A DNA stretch of 64,000 nt from an uncultured Clostridia bacterium (GCA_947426455.1 CANEEC010000001.1:1-64000); one strand, 5' to 3'; positions 15,670 to 28,103 are shown, numbered from the stretch's first letter. The notes: a model not told the origin generated them from the letters alone. Numbers and translations: made by a program.

Positions 15670-16779
15670 GCATTTTTCAATGGTTTTCAGCAGATGCACC
15701 TGTCCGTTTTTCACTTCAAAAATATTTCCTTCGTCTAAATGGGATAACAGGGTTTCGCTCATCTCCGTAGTGGTGATAAAAATCTGAATATCCTGAAGGC
15801 GATTCAGCAAAAACGTCTGCCGATTCACATCCAATTCCGACAATACGTCGTCCAAAAGGAGGATCGCATCCTCTCCTGTCTCCTCCTTGATCAGGTAAAT
15901 TTCAGCTAATTTCAACGATAAAGCCGCTGTACGCTGCTGTCCCTGCGAACCGAAATGCCGGATATCCACTCCGTTCACCTGAATTTTCAAATCGTCCTTG
16001 TGAGGACCGGATTCCGTATTTCCCTTGGAGCAATCCCGAAAAGCGCCGTTTTTTAACCGCTCCAAAAATTGATTTTTCTGATTCGAAAGCTCCTGTTTCA
16101 AAGGAACGTTGCTCTCGTAGGAAACCGCCAGAGATTCCTTTCCGTCGGTGATCTTTTGGTGAATTTCCCTGGAAATGCGGTTCAGCTTTTCCACGAAGGC
16201 CGCTCGATCCAGAATGATTCGCGAACCGTAATCCGCCAGTTCCTCATCGTATACGGACATCAAATGAGGGTCGGAAACGCCGTTCTTCAAAAGCAAATTT
16301 CGATTTTGAAGAACTTTTTTGTAACGACCCAAATTCCGATAGTACACAGGACGAATCTGGCACAACTCCCGATCCATGAACTTTCGCCGTTTTTCCGGTT
16401 CTTCCTTAACGATTTTCAAATCTTCGGGAGAAAACACTACGGCGTAAACCTGCTCCAAAAGATCACTGGTTTTCGGCGCGCGAACGCCGTCGATTTTGAT
16501 CAGCTTTCCCTCTTTTTTATAGTTGATCTCGATCTCCACATCCCGATCATCCTTCACGGATATCGTTTTAGCGCGACAAAAATCATAACCAAAGCCGATC
16601 ATTTCACTATCTCGACCGGTACGAAAGGATTTTCCCAGACTCATGACGTAGATTCCCTCTAACAGGTTCGTCTTTCCCTGGGCATTGTTTCCCGTAATCA
16701 CATTCAGTTTTCTGTGAAGCTGCAAATCCAATTTCTCATAGTTTCGGAACTGCAGCAAACTGATTTGCCTGATATACAT
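15661..16779 (-). CDS. recF: DNA replication and repair protein RecF
   Basis: SMC-like ATPase that helps load RecA at gaps. Walker A is ITGNNAQGKTNLLEGIY at about residues 28-44. The ABC signature is GSQGQQRTAALSLKLAE and Walker B is ILLLDDVLSELD, both near the C-terminus. Length 372 aa is typical. The start is 3 bases after the dnaN stop without a clear ribosome site, suggesting translational coupling. The small S4-domain gene (yaaA/rlbA) that normally sits between dnaN and recF in Firmicutes is absent here. The gene runs into rpmH rather than gyrB. Confidence 0.97.
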   Translation of the reverse strand: MYIRQISLLQFRNYEKLDLQLHRKLNVITGNNAQGKTNLLEGIYVMSLGKSFRTGRDSEMIGFGYDFCRAKTISVKDDRDVEIEINYKKEGKLIKIDGVRAPKTSDLLEQVYAVVFSPEDLKIVKEEPEKRRKFMDRELCQIRPVYYRNLGRYKKVLQNRNLLLKNGVSDPHLMSVYDEELADYGSRIILDRAAFVEKLNRISREIHQKITDGKESLAVSYESNVPLKQELSNQKNQFLERLKNGAFRDCSKGNTESGPHKDDLKIQVNGVDIRHFGSQGQQRTAALSLKLAEIYLIKEETGEDAILLLDDVLSELDVNRQTFLLNRLQDIQIFITTTEMSETLLSHLDEGNIFEVKNGQVHLLKTIEKCLT

Positions 16780-16782
16780 AGT

Positions 16783-17889
16783 TTAATTGGAAATTCTAAC
16801 AGGCAGTACTAAATATTCGAAGGCGTCGCCTTCTACCGGTTTGATCATACAGGGACTGACGCTGGAATTGAACTCCATGTGGATTTCATCATCGTCGATG
16901 ACCTTCATAACATCCAAAAGGTACTTGGAATTGAAACCGATCTCCAGATTCTGCCCTTCTCTTGCAATGGAGATTTCCTCTTTTACATTTCCTTCTTCGG
17001 AGCGGGAGGTCACCGTCATGGAAGTTTCGTCGATGGCCATGCGAATCAGATTGTTTCTTCCGTCTCTGGCAAGCAGAGATGCCCGCTCGATGCTCTCCAA
17101 AAATTCGCTTCTGGAAACTCTGACTCTGGTCTGATGCTCTTTGGGAATGACGTTTTTAAAATCGATAAACTGTCCCTCCAGCATGCGAACTACGATTTTT
17201 GTATCGCCGGTGAGGAACATGGCTTTTTTCTGATCTAATACAATGTCCATATTGGGTTCGTCACCGGAATCCATAATGACCTTATTGACCTCGTTTAAGA
17301 TTCTGGCAGCGATGATCATCTTCTGGGCGCTGTCGCCCTGGATATGTTCTCTGGTGATGGCCAGCCGATATCCGTCCAGCGCCACCATCTGCACCAGGTC
17401 TGACGAAATATCGATCAGTACGCCCAAAATGATTCCCTTGGATTCGTCCACACTGGCGGCAAAGGAAGTTCTGCGCACCATATCCTTAAACAACTCCTTT
17501 TCCAGGCGGATAGAGTTGGTTTCGTCCACGTCGCCGGTATTGGGAAACTCGTCGGCAGGCTGGCAGACGATAGTGAATTCAGAATTCATGCAGCGCACAA
17601 CCGCCGTATTGTTTTCTTTTTCTTCGATCTCCACCATACCGGAGGGGAGCTTTCGAATAATGTCGCTGAACAATTTAGCGGAGATGACAAGAGAACCCGC
17701 TTCTGCTACTTGTACGTCAATTTTCGTTTCAATGGATAATTCCAGGTCAGATGCGGTCAGCGTCAGCTGGCCGTTTTCCGCTTCTAAGAGAATTCCCTTT
17801 AAAATGGGAATGGTGGTTCTGTTGGTAATAGCTTTGGATACCACATTGAGAGCTTTCGCTAATGTCTGTTGTGGGCATGTGAATTTCAT
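16783..17889 (-). CDS. dnaN: DNA polymerase III beta subunit (sliding clamp)
   Basis: Ring-shaped processivity clamp. The 368 residues start MKFTCPQQTLAKALNVVSKA with TNRTTIPILKGI, the usual clamp N-terminus, and end EYLVLPVRISN, matching the family C-terminus that forms part of the binding pocket. GGAGGCCGCCTC precedes the ATG. The gene begins immediately beyond the origin's AT-rich unwinding segment. Confidence 0.98.
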   Translation of the reverse strand: MKFTCPQQTLAKALNVVSKAITNRTTIPILKGILLEAENGQLTLTASDLELSIETKIDVQVAEAGSLVISAKLFSDIIRKLPSGMVEIEEKENNTAVVRCMNSEFTIVCQPADEFPNTGDVDETNSIRLEKELFKDMVRRTSFAASVDESKGIILGVLIDISSDLVQMVALDGYRLAITREHIQGDSAQKMIIAARILNEVNKVIMDSGDEPNMDIVLDQKKAMFLTGDTKIVVRMLEGQFIDFKNVIPKEHQTRVRVSRSEFLESIERASLLARDGRNNLIRMAIDETSMTVTSRSEEGNVKEEISIAREGQNLEIGFNSKYLLDVMKVIDDDEIHMEFNSSVSPCMIKPVEGDAFEYLVLPVRISN

Positions 17890-17897
17890 GAGGCGGC

Positions 17898-18044
17898 CTC
17901 CTTATTTTTATTTTTTTGCAGTAGCAGTAGTAGTAGTGCCTGTGAATATGTGGATAACTTCTGTGGACAAGTAATTCAAAGGATTTTATTCAGGCAAAAC
18001 CCTGTGGAAAACTTGTTTTTTCTGTGTAAAACCCCTGTGGATAA
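17898..18044 (-). other. oriC: oriC unwinding element with DnaA boxes and DnaA-trios
   Basis: Read on the minus strand, dnaA side first, the segment holds boxes complementary to TGTGGATAA at 18036-18044 and 17949-17957. Weaker boxes lie at 18023 (TGTGTAAAA), 18003 (TGTGGAAAA), 17962 (TGTGGACAA) and 17941 (TGTGAATAT). Next come a short GC step (GGCA), the trinucleotide run CTACTACTACTGCTACTG (17919-17936) and an A/T-only stretch (17901-17917). This is the order of the B. subtilis basal unwinding system: boxes, GC clamp, DnaA-trios, AT-rich DUE. It is located between dnaA and dnaN, as in Bacillus. Confidence 0.9.
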
Positions 18045-18049
18045 AGGGG

Positions 18050-19390
18050 TTACTCCTGCATCTCCGATTTCAGAGAATGGATCGTCTGTTGAAGCTCCGA
18101 ATTCGGTTCTTTTTCCAGATCTTTGGAAATCTTTTCGCAGGCGTGTAAAACGGTGGTGTGATCCCGACCCCCGAACAGCTCGCCGATTTTAGGAAGGGAC
18201 AGTCCTGTCATTTCACGGCACAGATACATGGCGATTTGTCTGGGATAGGCGATGTTTCTGGAACGTTTGGAAGAATCGAAATCCGTTATTTTCACGTTGA
18301 AGCGTTTGGCCACCGTCCGTTTGATTTCTTCCGGCGTTACGTCTTTCTGTTTGGAAGAGAAGACGTCCTGCAGTACCTGCTGCGCCATTTCTTTGGTGAT
18401 TTTCTGATTGGTCAAATTGGCGTAGGCGATGATGCGGTTCAGCGCGCCTTCCAGCTCTCGAATATTGGAAGGAATATTCTGCGCAATGGTGTGGATGGCC
18501 TCCATGGCCATATCGGAGAGATAGATATCTTCAATTTCCGCTTTTTTCGTCAGAATCGCCACTCTCGTTTCGTAGTCCGGTTCTTCGATTTTGGCAACCA
18601 TGCCCATGCCGAACCGGGAGGTGAGTCGCTGCTCCAAACCCTTCAGCTGTGAAGGGGGTTTGTCGCTGGTGAAGATGATCTGCTTGTTGGCCATGTGCAG
18701 ATCGTTGAAGGTATAGAACAGTTCCTCCTGGGTACTGTCTTTTCCTTCGATAAACTGGATATCGTCCAGCATAAATACGTCAATGCTTCTGTATTTATTC
18801 TTAAATTCCATTTGACGGTTTTCACGGATAGCTCGAATCAGTTCGTTGGTAAACATTTCTGAGGACACGTAGAGAACTTTCAGTTTGGGAAAATTCTTGC
18901 GAATGGCGTGACCGATGGCGTGCATCAGATGGGTTTTTCCCAGTCCGGCGTCTCCGTATAAAAACAGCGGATTGTGAGCTTTGGAAGGGTTGTTGGCCAC
19001 GGCCAGAGAAACCGCGTGGGCGAATTCGTTGTTTTTACCTACTACGAAGGTGCTGAATATGTACTTGGGATTGAGATTCAATTCATCAGTATAGGGAGTG
19101 TAATTGGCTTCTTCCTGGATGCCGTCCATTTCGTCCGCCAGCATGACCGTGATTTTGTAAGGCTCTCCTAAAATTTCCGCCACGCTGTTTTCCAGGGTTT
19201 GCTTGTATCGATTCTCCAGAATGGATTTTCCCATATCCACTTCCGTGGAGAGAAATAAAATTTTATTTTCTCTGTCGATATTGATTACCTTGACTGGCGC
19301 AATCCAGGCCTGATAGGCCGCGCTGATCATGGTGCTTTCCAGATGACTTTGGATGGAATTCCAAATTTTTTCCAGATCTTTCTTTCTCAT
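18050..19390 (-). CDS. dnaA: chromosomal replication initiator protein DnaA
   Basis: AAA+ ATPase that opens oriC. The N-terminal DnaB-interaction domain (residues 1-80) starts with an LEKIWNSIQSHLE-type helix. Walker A is FLYGDAGLGKTHLMHAIG and Walker B is VFMLDDIQFIEGK. The C-terminal helix-turn-helix carries the signature GGRDHTTVLHACEKI. Length is 446 aa. The start is fixed by AAAGGAAGACATAC. DnaA boxes on both sides (18.0 and 19.5 kb) imply autoregulation and origin function. The gene faces divergent gyrB, unlike the Bacillus order in which rpmH is the divergent neighbour. Confidence 0.98.
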   Translation of the reverse strand: MRKKDLEKIWNSIQSHLESTMISAAYQAWIAPVKVINIDRENKILFLSTEVDMGKSILENRYKQTLENSVAEILGEPYKITVMLADEMDGIQEEANYTPYTDELNLNPKYIFSTFVVGKNNEFAHAVSLAVANNPSKAHNPLFLYGDAGLGKTHLMHAIGHAIRKNFPKLKVLYVSSEMFTNELIRAIRENRQMEFKNKYRSIDVFMLDDIQFIEGKDSTQEELFYTFNDLHMANKQIIFTSDKPPSQLKGLEQRLTSRFGMGMVAKIEEPDYETRVAILTKKAEIEDIYLSDMAMEAIHTIAQNIPSNIRELEGALNRIIAYANLTNQKITKEMAQQVLQDVFSSKQKDVTPEEIKRTVAKRFNVKITDFDSSKRSRNIAYPRQIAMYLCREMTGLSLPKIGELFGGRDHTTVLHACEKISKDLEKEPNSELQQTIHSLKSEMQE

Positions 19391-21996
<2,606 letters not shown>

Positions 21997-22014
21997 TGCA
22001 GGAGGAACAATCAC

Positions 22015-24501
22015 ATGGAAAACTTTTTAGAGGATCGAAGCAAGCTGATACAGCATGAGATCCACGATGAAATGAAAAACTCCTACATTGACTACGCCAT
22101 GAGCGTCATCGTAGGACGTGCCCTGCCGGACGTCAGAGACGGTCTGAAGCCGGTGCACAGAAGAATTTTATACGGTATGAGCGGTCTGGGAGTAACGCCG
22201 GACAAGCCTCATAAAAAATCCGCCCGTATCGTGGGTGAAGTCATGGGTAAATATCACCCCCACGGCGACAGCTCTATCTACGACGCTATGGTTCGTATGG
22301 CGCAGGATTTCTCCATTCGCTACATGCTGGTGGACGGCCACGGCAACTTCGGTTCCGTGGACGGCGACGGCGCTGCGGCCATGCGTTACACCGAGGCCAG
22401 AATGACGCCCTTCGCTTTGGAAATGCTGCGGGATATCGATAAAGAAACCGTGGATTTCATGCCCAACTTCGACGGCGAAGAAGAAGAACCGAAGGTGTTG
22501 CCGGCGCGGTTTCCACAGCTCCTGGTCAACGGCTCCAACGGAATCGCCGTCGGTATGGCAACCTCCATTCCGCCCCACAATCTGGGCGAGGTCATCGACG
22601 CGGCGGTAAAGCTCATCGACGATGAAGAAGCTACGGTGGAAGATCTGATCAAAATCGTCAAAGGACCGGACTTCCCCACCGGCGCCACCATCATGGGAAA
22701 GAACGCCATTCGGGAAGCTTACCGGACGGGACAGGGAAAGATCTTAGTCAGATCCAAGGCCGAAATCGAAGAAACCAACCGGGGCCGTCAGCAGATCGTG
22801 GTTACGGAAATTCCGTATCAGGTAAATAAGGCGCGGCTCATCGAAAAGATTGCCGAGCTGGTAAAAGAAAAGAGACTGGAAGGAATTTCTGACATTCGCG
22901 ACGAATCCAACCGTCAGGGTATGAGAATCGTCATCGAGTTGAAGCGGGACGCCAATGCGCAGATCATTTTAAACCGTCTGTACAAGCACACCCAGATGCA
23001 GGAGAGCTTTTCCATCATCATGATCGCCCTGGTGGACGGCCGTCCCAAGGTGCTGAGCCTGTACGAGGTTTTGGACGAATATCTGAAGCATCAAAAGGAT
23101 GTTGTCACCAGAAGAACGCAATACGATTTGAAGAAGGCCGAAGCCAGAGCCCACATTTTAGAGGGTTTGCGCATTGCCATCGACAACATCGACGAAGTGA
23201 TTCGCATTATCCGTGCCAGCTACAATGACGCCAAGCAGCGTTTGATGGACACCTTTGGGTTGTCCGAGCTTCAGGCGCAGTCCATTCTGGAAATGCAGCT
23301 TCGTCGCTTGCAGGGTCTGGAACGGGAAAAAATCGAAGAGGAATATCAGGAGCTGTTGAAGAAAATCGCTTATTACAAGCAGCTTTTGGCCGATGAAAAG
23401 ATGCTGATGGGCGTCATCAAAGACGAACTTTTGGAGATCAAAAGAAAGTACGGCGACAAGCGCCGCACCAAGATCGTTGCGGATGCAGAGGAACTGGACG
23501 AAGAAGATCTGATCGCCGAAGAACAGGTGGCCATCACTCTGACTCATCTGGGTTATCTGAAGCGGGTTCCCGCCGATACCTACAAGGCGCAGAAGCGCGG
23601 CGGCAAGGGAATTACCGGATTGACCACCAGAGAAAACGACTTCGTGAAGAACATGATTATCACTTCTACTCACGATTATCTGATGTTCTTCACCAATCTG
23701 GGCAAGGCGTACCGGATCAAGGCCTACGAAATTCCCGAAGCCCACAGAACGGCCAAGGGAATGCCGGCGGTGAACTTCCTGAACCTGATGCAGCGTGAGC
23801 GCATTACGGCCGTCATGCCGGTGAAGGACTTCGAATCTGAAAAATACCTGATCGCTGTGACCAAACAAGGCGTCATCAAGAAGGTGGATATGGCGCAGTT
23901 CGACACCAGCCGCAAGGCCGGTTTGATTGCCATCAACCTGAAGGACGGCGACGAATTGATCGGCATTAAGGAAACCACCGGTACCTCCAACGTGATCATC
24001 GTAACGAAGCACGGCAAGTGCATTTGTTTCAGCGAAAACGATGTGAGACCCATGGGTCGTCTGGCCGGCGGCGTGAGAGCCATCACTTTGGAAAAGGACG
24101 ACGAAGTGGTTGCTATGGAGTTGGCGGAAAAACAAGAAGAACTTCTGGTGGTAACTCAGGCGGGCTACGGCAAGAGGACGCCGGTGAAGGACTATAAAAT
24201 TCAGGCCAGAGGCGGCAAGGGACTGCTGACCTACGACAAGGGGAAGTTCGATAAGACCGGTTATCTCATCGGCGCTATGGTGGTCAGTGATCAGGATGAA
24301 GTGCTTTTGATCAATTCCGACGGCATCATCATTCGCGTAAAGGCCAGCGGCATTTCCCGACTGGGCCGCGCTACTCAGGGCGTAAAGATCATGCGGGTAG
24401 ATGAGGAAGCCAATATCATCGCCATGGCAAAGGTGATCCGTGAGGACGACGAGGAAACCGAAGCGGACGACAACATGCAGATCTCCATGGAAACCAAGTA
24501 A
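22015..24501 (+). CDS. gyrA: DNA gyrase subunit A
   Basis: DNA-cleaving subunit of gyrase. The catalytic tyrosine motif is [10 protein letters not shown]. The quinolone-resistance region reads [19 protein letters not shown] and keeps Ser and Asp at the positions equivalent to E. coli Ser83 and Asp87, so no target mutation is seen. The C-terminal beta-pinwheel carries the gyrase box-like QRGGKG (as [11 protein letters not shown]) rather than a ParC-type tail, supporting gyrase over topoisomerase IV. Length is 828 aa, ending in a short acidic tail. GGAGGAACAATCAC precedes the ATG. It forms an operon with gyrB. Confidence 0.98.
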   Translation: MENFLEDRSKLIQHEIHDEMKNSYIDYAMSVIVGRALPDVRDGLKPVHRRILYGMSGLGVTPDKPHKKSARIVGEVMGKYHPHGDSSIYDAMVRMAQDFSIRYMLVDGHGNFGSVDGDGAAAMRYTEARMTPFALEMLRDIDKETVDFMPNFDGEEEEPKVLPARFPQLLVNGSNGIAVGMATSIPPHNLGEVIDAAVKLIDDEEATVEDLIKIVKGPDFPTGATIMGKNAIREAYRTGQGKILVRSKAEIEETNRGRQQIVVTEIPYQVNKARLIEKIAELVKEKRLEGISDIRDESNRQGMRIVIELKRDANAQIILNRLYKHTQMQESFSIIMIALVDGRPKVLSLYEVLDEYLKHQKDVVTRRTQYDLKKAEARAHILEGLRIAIDNIDEVIRIIRASYNDAKQRLMDTFGLSELQAQSILEMQLRRLQGLEREKIEEEYQELLKKIAYYKQLLADEKMLMGVIKDELLEIKRKYGDKRRTKIVADAEELDEEDLIAEEQVAITLTHLGYLKRVPADTYKAQKRGGKGITGLTTRENDFVKNMIITSTHDYLMFFTNLGKAYRIKAYEIPEAHRTAKGMPAVNFLNLMQRERITAVMPVKDFESEKYLIAVTKQGVIKKVDMAQFDTSRKAGLIAINLKDGDELIGIKETTGTSNVIIVTKHGKCICFSENDVRPMGRLAGGVRAITLEKDDEVVAMELAEKQEELLVVTQAGYGKRTPVKDYKIQARGGKGLLTYDKGKFDKTGYLIGAMVVSDQDEVLLINSDGIIIRVKASGISRLGRATQGVKIMRVDEEANIIAMAKVIREDDEETEADDNMQISMETK

Positions 24502-24603
24502 AAACAGGGATTGGGTAAAAAAAGACAGAAGAAACGGTAACGAATGTGAACGGCCCGCGTTTTGCGGCCCGAATTCAGGGAATAATACAAGGAGGAGAGG
24601 ATT

Positions 24604-24912
24604 ATGTCTTTACAGATCGGGCGGAAATTTAACGAAGCGGATCAACTCTGGGAGGTCATCCTAAAGGGCGAGGTCGACATCAGTAACGCCGCTCAGCTGA
24701 AAAGTGAGCTGCAGGCCATGCTAAAAGAAAAAATGGCGTCTGTGACCATGGACATCAAAGATCTTTCCTATATTGACAGCACAGGTCTGGGCGTGATCAT
24801 AGGCACATATAAACGCATGGAAGAACGGGGCGTTTCCATGAAGATGAAAAACCCTGTGAAAAATGTGGAGAAGCTGCTGAAAATTACAAATCTGGATCGC
24901 ATTTTCCTATAG
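24604..24912 (+). CDS. anti-anti-sigma factor (STAS domain, RsbV/SpoIIAA type)
   Basis: Partner-switching protein that, when unphosphorylated, binds the anti-sigma kinase and frees the sigma factor. The 102 aa form one STAS domain. The phosphorylatable Ser is in DLSYIDSTGLGVIIG, the exact motif of RsbV/SpoIIAA, and GEVDISNAAQLKSEL is the first conserved strand. AAGGAGGAGAGGATT precedes the ATG. It is first of three genes encoding a complete switch: this antagonist, the anti-sigma kinase (24937) and the sigma factor (25357). The antagonist is more RsbV-like than SpoIIAA-like, but I cannot separate these by motif. Confidence 0.92.
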   Translation: MSLQIGRKFNEADQLWEVILKGEVDISNAAQLKSELQAMLKEKMASVTMDIKDLSYIDSTGLGVIIGTYKRMEERGVSMKMKNPVKNVEKLLKITNLDRIFL

Positions 24913-24936
24913 ACTGAGAGGAAAAGAGGTTAGAGC

Positions 24937-25341
24937 ATGGCAGATGTATTGAAATTTTGTATTCCCGGAAAACCGGAGTACGTAAGCACTGTGCGGATGT
25001 TGATTTCTTCCCTGGCAAATGTGGCCGGCTTCGATGTGGAAGCCATCGAGGACATGAAGGTAGCCGTTTCCGAAGCCTGTACCAACGTGGTATGTCACGG
25101 CGTAACCGATGCAAGAACCTATGAAGTCTCCTGTGAAATCAATGATGACCGGATTTGCATTATCGTAAAGGATCAGGGGGAGGGCTGCGATATGGAACAG
25201 TATCGTCATCCCGACCTGAACTGTCCGAAGGAGGGCGGATTGGGTCTGTTCATCATCCGGACGCTGATGGATGAAGTGGATATCTCTTCCGAGCTGGGAA
25301 AAGGAACCCGGATACAGATGGTAAAGTATTACCGGAAGTGA
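24937..25341 (+). CDS. anti-sigma factor serine kinase (RsbW/SpoIIAB type)
   Basis: GHKL-fold protein kinase that binds and inhibits the sigma factor and phosphorylates the STAS antagonist. The 134 aa show the N box EDMKVAVSEACTNVVCHG, the G1 box IVKDQGEGCD and the G2 box KEGGLGLFIIRTLMDEV, all complete. It starts 24 bases after the antagonist and ends 15 bases before the sigma gene. No phosphatase of the RsbU/SpoIIE type is in the window to close the circuit. Confidence 0.92.
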   Translation: MADVLKFCIPGKPEYVSTVRMLISSLANVAGFDVEAIEDMKVAVSEACTNVVCHGVTDARTYEVSCEINDDRICIIVKDQGEGCDMEQYRHPDLNCPKEGGLGLFIIRTLMDEVDISSELGKGTRIQMVKYYRK

Positions 25342-25356
25342 TGAAGGAGAGATGAC

Positions 25357-26106
25357 ATGTCCCTGGATGAAAAAAATATAAAAGCAAGCTTGGAAGAATA
25401 CAGCCGGACAAGGGATGTGGCGCTGAGAAATGAAATCGTGGAATACTATCTGTACGTGGTAGATATCCTGGTCAGGAAATATCTGAACCGCGGCATAGAA
25501 TACGAGGATCTGTATCAGGTGGGCTGCATGGCGCTGATCATGGCGGTGGATCGGTTCGACCCTTCTAAGGGTTTCGAGTTTACCAGCTTTGCTACCCCCA
25601 CTATCATTGGGGAGATCAAGCGGTATTTCCGCGACAAGGGATGGGCGGTGAAGGTACCCCGCCGTCTGAAGGAAATTTCGGCGCAGATTCCGAAAATCCG
25701 AGAGGAAATCGAACAGAAGACCGGCAAGGCTCCTTCAGTGGCACAGATTGCAGAAATCTTAGGAGTGGACGAAGAACTGGTATTGGAAGCCATGGAAAGC
25801 GGCCATTCCTATGGAACCTACTCCCTGTCCCAACCCTTCGAGGAAGGCGGCGAGGAAGGAGATTCTTCGGCATTTGCAAAGTACCTTGGCCGCAGAGAAG
25901 AAGGGTATGAGAATTTTGAAATCGGCGACTTGATCCGCAGCGTTTACGACGAACTGTCGGAAAAAGAAAAAGAAATTTTTCGTCTGCGGTTTTTAGAGAA
26001 TAAAACCCAGCAGGAGATTGCCGATGTAAAGGGAACGTCCCAGATGACCGTGTCCCGCATTGAAAAAAAGCTGAAGGAAAAATTTAAGACAGCCTATCTG
26101 TCTTAG
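25357..26106 (+). CDS. RNA polymerase sigma factor of the SigB/SigF/SigG family
   Basis: Alternative sigma-70-type factor, 249 aa. Region 2 reads EDLYQVGCMALIMAVDRFDP then FTSFATPTIIGEIKRYFRDK and WAVKVPRRLKE, typical of the SigB/F/G branch. Region 3 follows, and region 4 ends with the helix-turn-helix EIADVKGTSQMTVSRIEKKL. Being adjacent to its own anti-sigma pair, it is either a general-stress SigB-like factor or a spoIIAC-like sporulation factor. Position after gyrA rather than the usual spoIIA locus favours the SigB-like reading, which is inference. Confidence 0.92.
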   Translation: MSLDEKNIKASLEEYSRTRDVALRNEIVEYYLYVVDILVRKYLNRGIEYEDLYQVGCMALIMAVDRFDPSKGFEFTSFATPTIIGEIKRYFRDKGWAVKVPRRLKEISAQIPKIREEIEQKTGKAPSVAQIAEILGVDEELVLEAMESGHSYGTYSLSQPFEEGGEEGDSSAFAKYLGRREEGYENFEIGDLIRSVYDELSEKEKEIFRLRFLENKTQQEIADVKGTSQMTVSRIEKKLKEKFKTAYLS

Positions 26107-26158
26107 CACAGCATAAAATTGCCGCTGACGCTGCGGCAGGAAACGGTGGTGAATATAA

Positions 26159-27139
26159 ATGAAACGAGTCTTTTCCGGCGTACAGCCCACAGGAAACATA
26201 CATATTGGAAATTATCTGGGAGCGCTGAAACAGTTTGTTCAGCTTCAGGAGGAAAATGATGCTATCTACTGCATCGTGGATTTACATTCCATTACGGTTC
26301 CTCAGGATCCCAAGATGCTCCGGCAGCACATCCTGGATGTGGCGGCGCTGTATTTGGCGGTGGGATTGGATCCGAAAAAGTCCATCATTTTCGTTCAGTC
26401 CGACGTTTCGGGCCACGCGGAGCTTTCCTGGATTTTAACCTGTAATTCCTACACCGGAGAGCTGTCCCGTATGACCCAGTTTAAACAGAAGAGCAAGGGG
26501 AAGGAATCTGCGCCTGCCGGCCTGTTCACCTATCCGGTGCTGATGGCGGCGGACATTTTGCTTTACGATACGGATATCGTTCCCGTGGGCAACGATCAAA
26601 AGCAGCATATCGAATTGACCAGAGACATCGCCCTGCGGGTGAACAACAAGTACGGCGAAACCTTCGTAGTTCCCGAGGGTCAATTTGTAAAGAGCGGCGC
26701 CCGAATCATGGCGCTGGACGATCCCCATAATAAAATGTCCAAGTCTGCGGAAAATCCCCACAGCCGAATTTCCCTGCTGGACGAACCCTCTAAAATTAAA
26801 AAGTCTATCATGAAGGCCACCACCGATTCGGAGGGCGTCATTCGCTTCGATGCGGAAAACAAGCCGGGAGTTTCCAATCTGCTGTCCATCTACAGTGCCT
26901 TTTCCGGAACGTCCATCGAAGAACTGGAACGCCAGTATGAGGGACAGGGTTACGGCGCATTAAAAAAGGACTTGGTGGAGATCACGGTGGACGCGCTGAT
27001 GCCTATTCAGGAACGGTTCAGGGAGATCCGTGATTCTCAGGAACTTTTGGACATTTTAAAGGACGGCGGCGAGAGAGCCGGCGCCATTGCAGAAAAGACC
27101 ATGAAGCGGGTAAAGGAACGCTTTGGATTGGGGTTGTAA
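26159..27139 (+). CDS. trpS: tryptophan-tRNA ligase
   Basis: Class I aminoacyl-tRNA synthetase charging tRNA-Trp. The HIGH motif is present as HIGNYLGALK at the N-terminus and KMSKS appears as DPHNKMSKSAENPHSRI; the 326-aa length is normal for TrpS. No T-box leader is seen in the 52 bases upstream, so tryptophan-responsive control is not apparent and the gene probably reads through from the sigma-factor genes. The ribosome site (GGTGGTG) is modest. Its stop codon overlaps the next start (TAATG). Confidence 0.97.
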   Translation: MKRVFSGVQPTGNIHIGNYLGALKQFVQLQEENDAIYCIVDLHSITVPQDPKMLRQHILDVAALYLAVGLDPKKSIIFVQSDVSGHAELSWILTCNSYTGELSRMTQFKQKSKGKESAPAGLFTYPVLMAADILLYDTDIVPVGNDQKQHIELTRDIALRVNNKYGETFVVPEGQFVKSGARIMALDDPHNKMSKSAENPHSRISLLDEPSKIKKSIMKATTDSEGVIRFDAENKPGVSNLLSIYSAFSGTSIEELERQYEGQGYGALKKDLVEITVDALMPIQERFREIRDSQELLDILKDGGERAGAIAEKTMKRVKERFGLGL

Positions 27140-28086
27140 TGAGAATCATCGACATGCACTGCGATACCATGTGTCTGGGATGGAAACGACCGGAGGTCAG
27201 CTTTTACGACGGAGAGTTTTCCGTAACGCTGAAGTTTTTAAAGGAACATGAAAGCATGGTACAATTCTTTGCCATGTTTCTTCCCAGAGAGGATATGGAG
27301 ACCATGGATCCCTATGATATTTTCAAGGGGATCTACGGCTATTATACAGAGCAGATGGAGCGGTACAGCCACATCATCCGCCCCGTGTATCAGGTCAGCG
27401 ACATGGAAGAAAACAGAAGAAAGGGGCTTTTGTCCTCCCTTCTGACCGTGGAAGATGGCGTATTTGTGGATGGCGATATCCGCCGATTGCAGGAAGCTTA
27501 CGATATGGGCGTCCGCTTGATTACGCTGATGTGGAATTACGAAAACTGCATGGGATATCCCTGCAAAGCCGATCCGACGCTGCACGCAAAGGGTCTGAAA
27601 CCCTTTGGCATTCAGACGGTAGAGGAGATGAACCGCTTGGGAATGATCATCGACGTAGCGCACATGTCGGAGGGAGGCTTCTACGACGTGGCAAAGTACA
27701 GCAAAAAACCCTTTGTGGCTTCTCATTCCTGCGCTCGGGCGCTGTGCAATCACCAGCGTAATCTCACCGATGACCAGCTGAGGACTTTGGGAAACTGCGG
27801 CGGCGTAGTAGGTATCAACTTTGAACGCGCTTTCCTCAACGAGGATGGAACCTCCGCTACGTTTGACAGGATTATCGAACATCTCCTGTATATGAGAGAC
27901 AAAGCCGGCAGGGAGGCCATCGCCTTTGGCTCTGATCTGGACGGCATTGAAGATAATGGCGAACTGATAAATTACAGCGGTTTTCCCCTCTTATTGGAGC
28001 GTATGGAACGCGCTTTCACCGACGATGAGATCGATGAAATCGCTTCGAAAAACGTTCTGCGGGTCATGAAAGAAGTCATCGGATAA
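27139..28086 (+). CDS. membrane dipeptidase (peptidase M19)
   Basis: Zinc amidohydrolase-fold dipeptidase that splits dipeptides, including D-amino-acid ones. Metal ligands are visible as IDMHCDT at the start, the bridging Glu in LLTVEDG, IIDVAHMSEGG and VASHSCARALCNHQRNLTD; FGSDLDGI near the C-terminus holds the last Asp. Length is 315 aa with no signal peptide, so it is probably cytosolic despite the family name. It overlaps trpS by one base and is closed by a strong terminator. Confidence 0.93.
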   Translation: MRIIDMHCDTMCLGWKRPEVSFYDGEFSVTLKFLKEHESMVQFFAMFLPREDMETMDPYDIFKGIYGYYTEQMERYSHIIRPVYQVSDMEENRRKGLLSSLLTVEDGVFVDGDIRRLQEAYDMGVRLITLMWNYENCMGYPCKADPTLHAKGLKPFGIQTVEEMNRLGMIIDVAHMSEGGFYDVAKYSKKPFVASHSCARALCNHQRNLTDDQLRTLGNCGGVVGINFERAFLNEDGTSATFDRIIEHLLYMRDKAGREAIAFGSDLDGIEDNGELINYSGFPLLLERMERAFTDDEIDEIASKNVLRVMKEVIG

Positions 28087-28103
28087 TACATAGCAAACAA
28101 ACG

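Noticed and set aside
26107-26158. T-box leader for trpS
   Set aside because: Only 52 bases separate the sigma-factor stop and trpS; no specifier loop, antiterminator or TGGNACCGCG motif is present.
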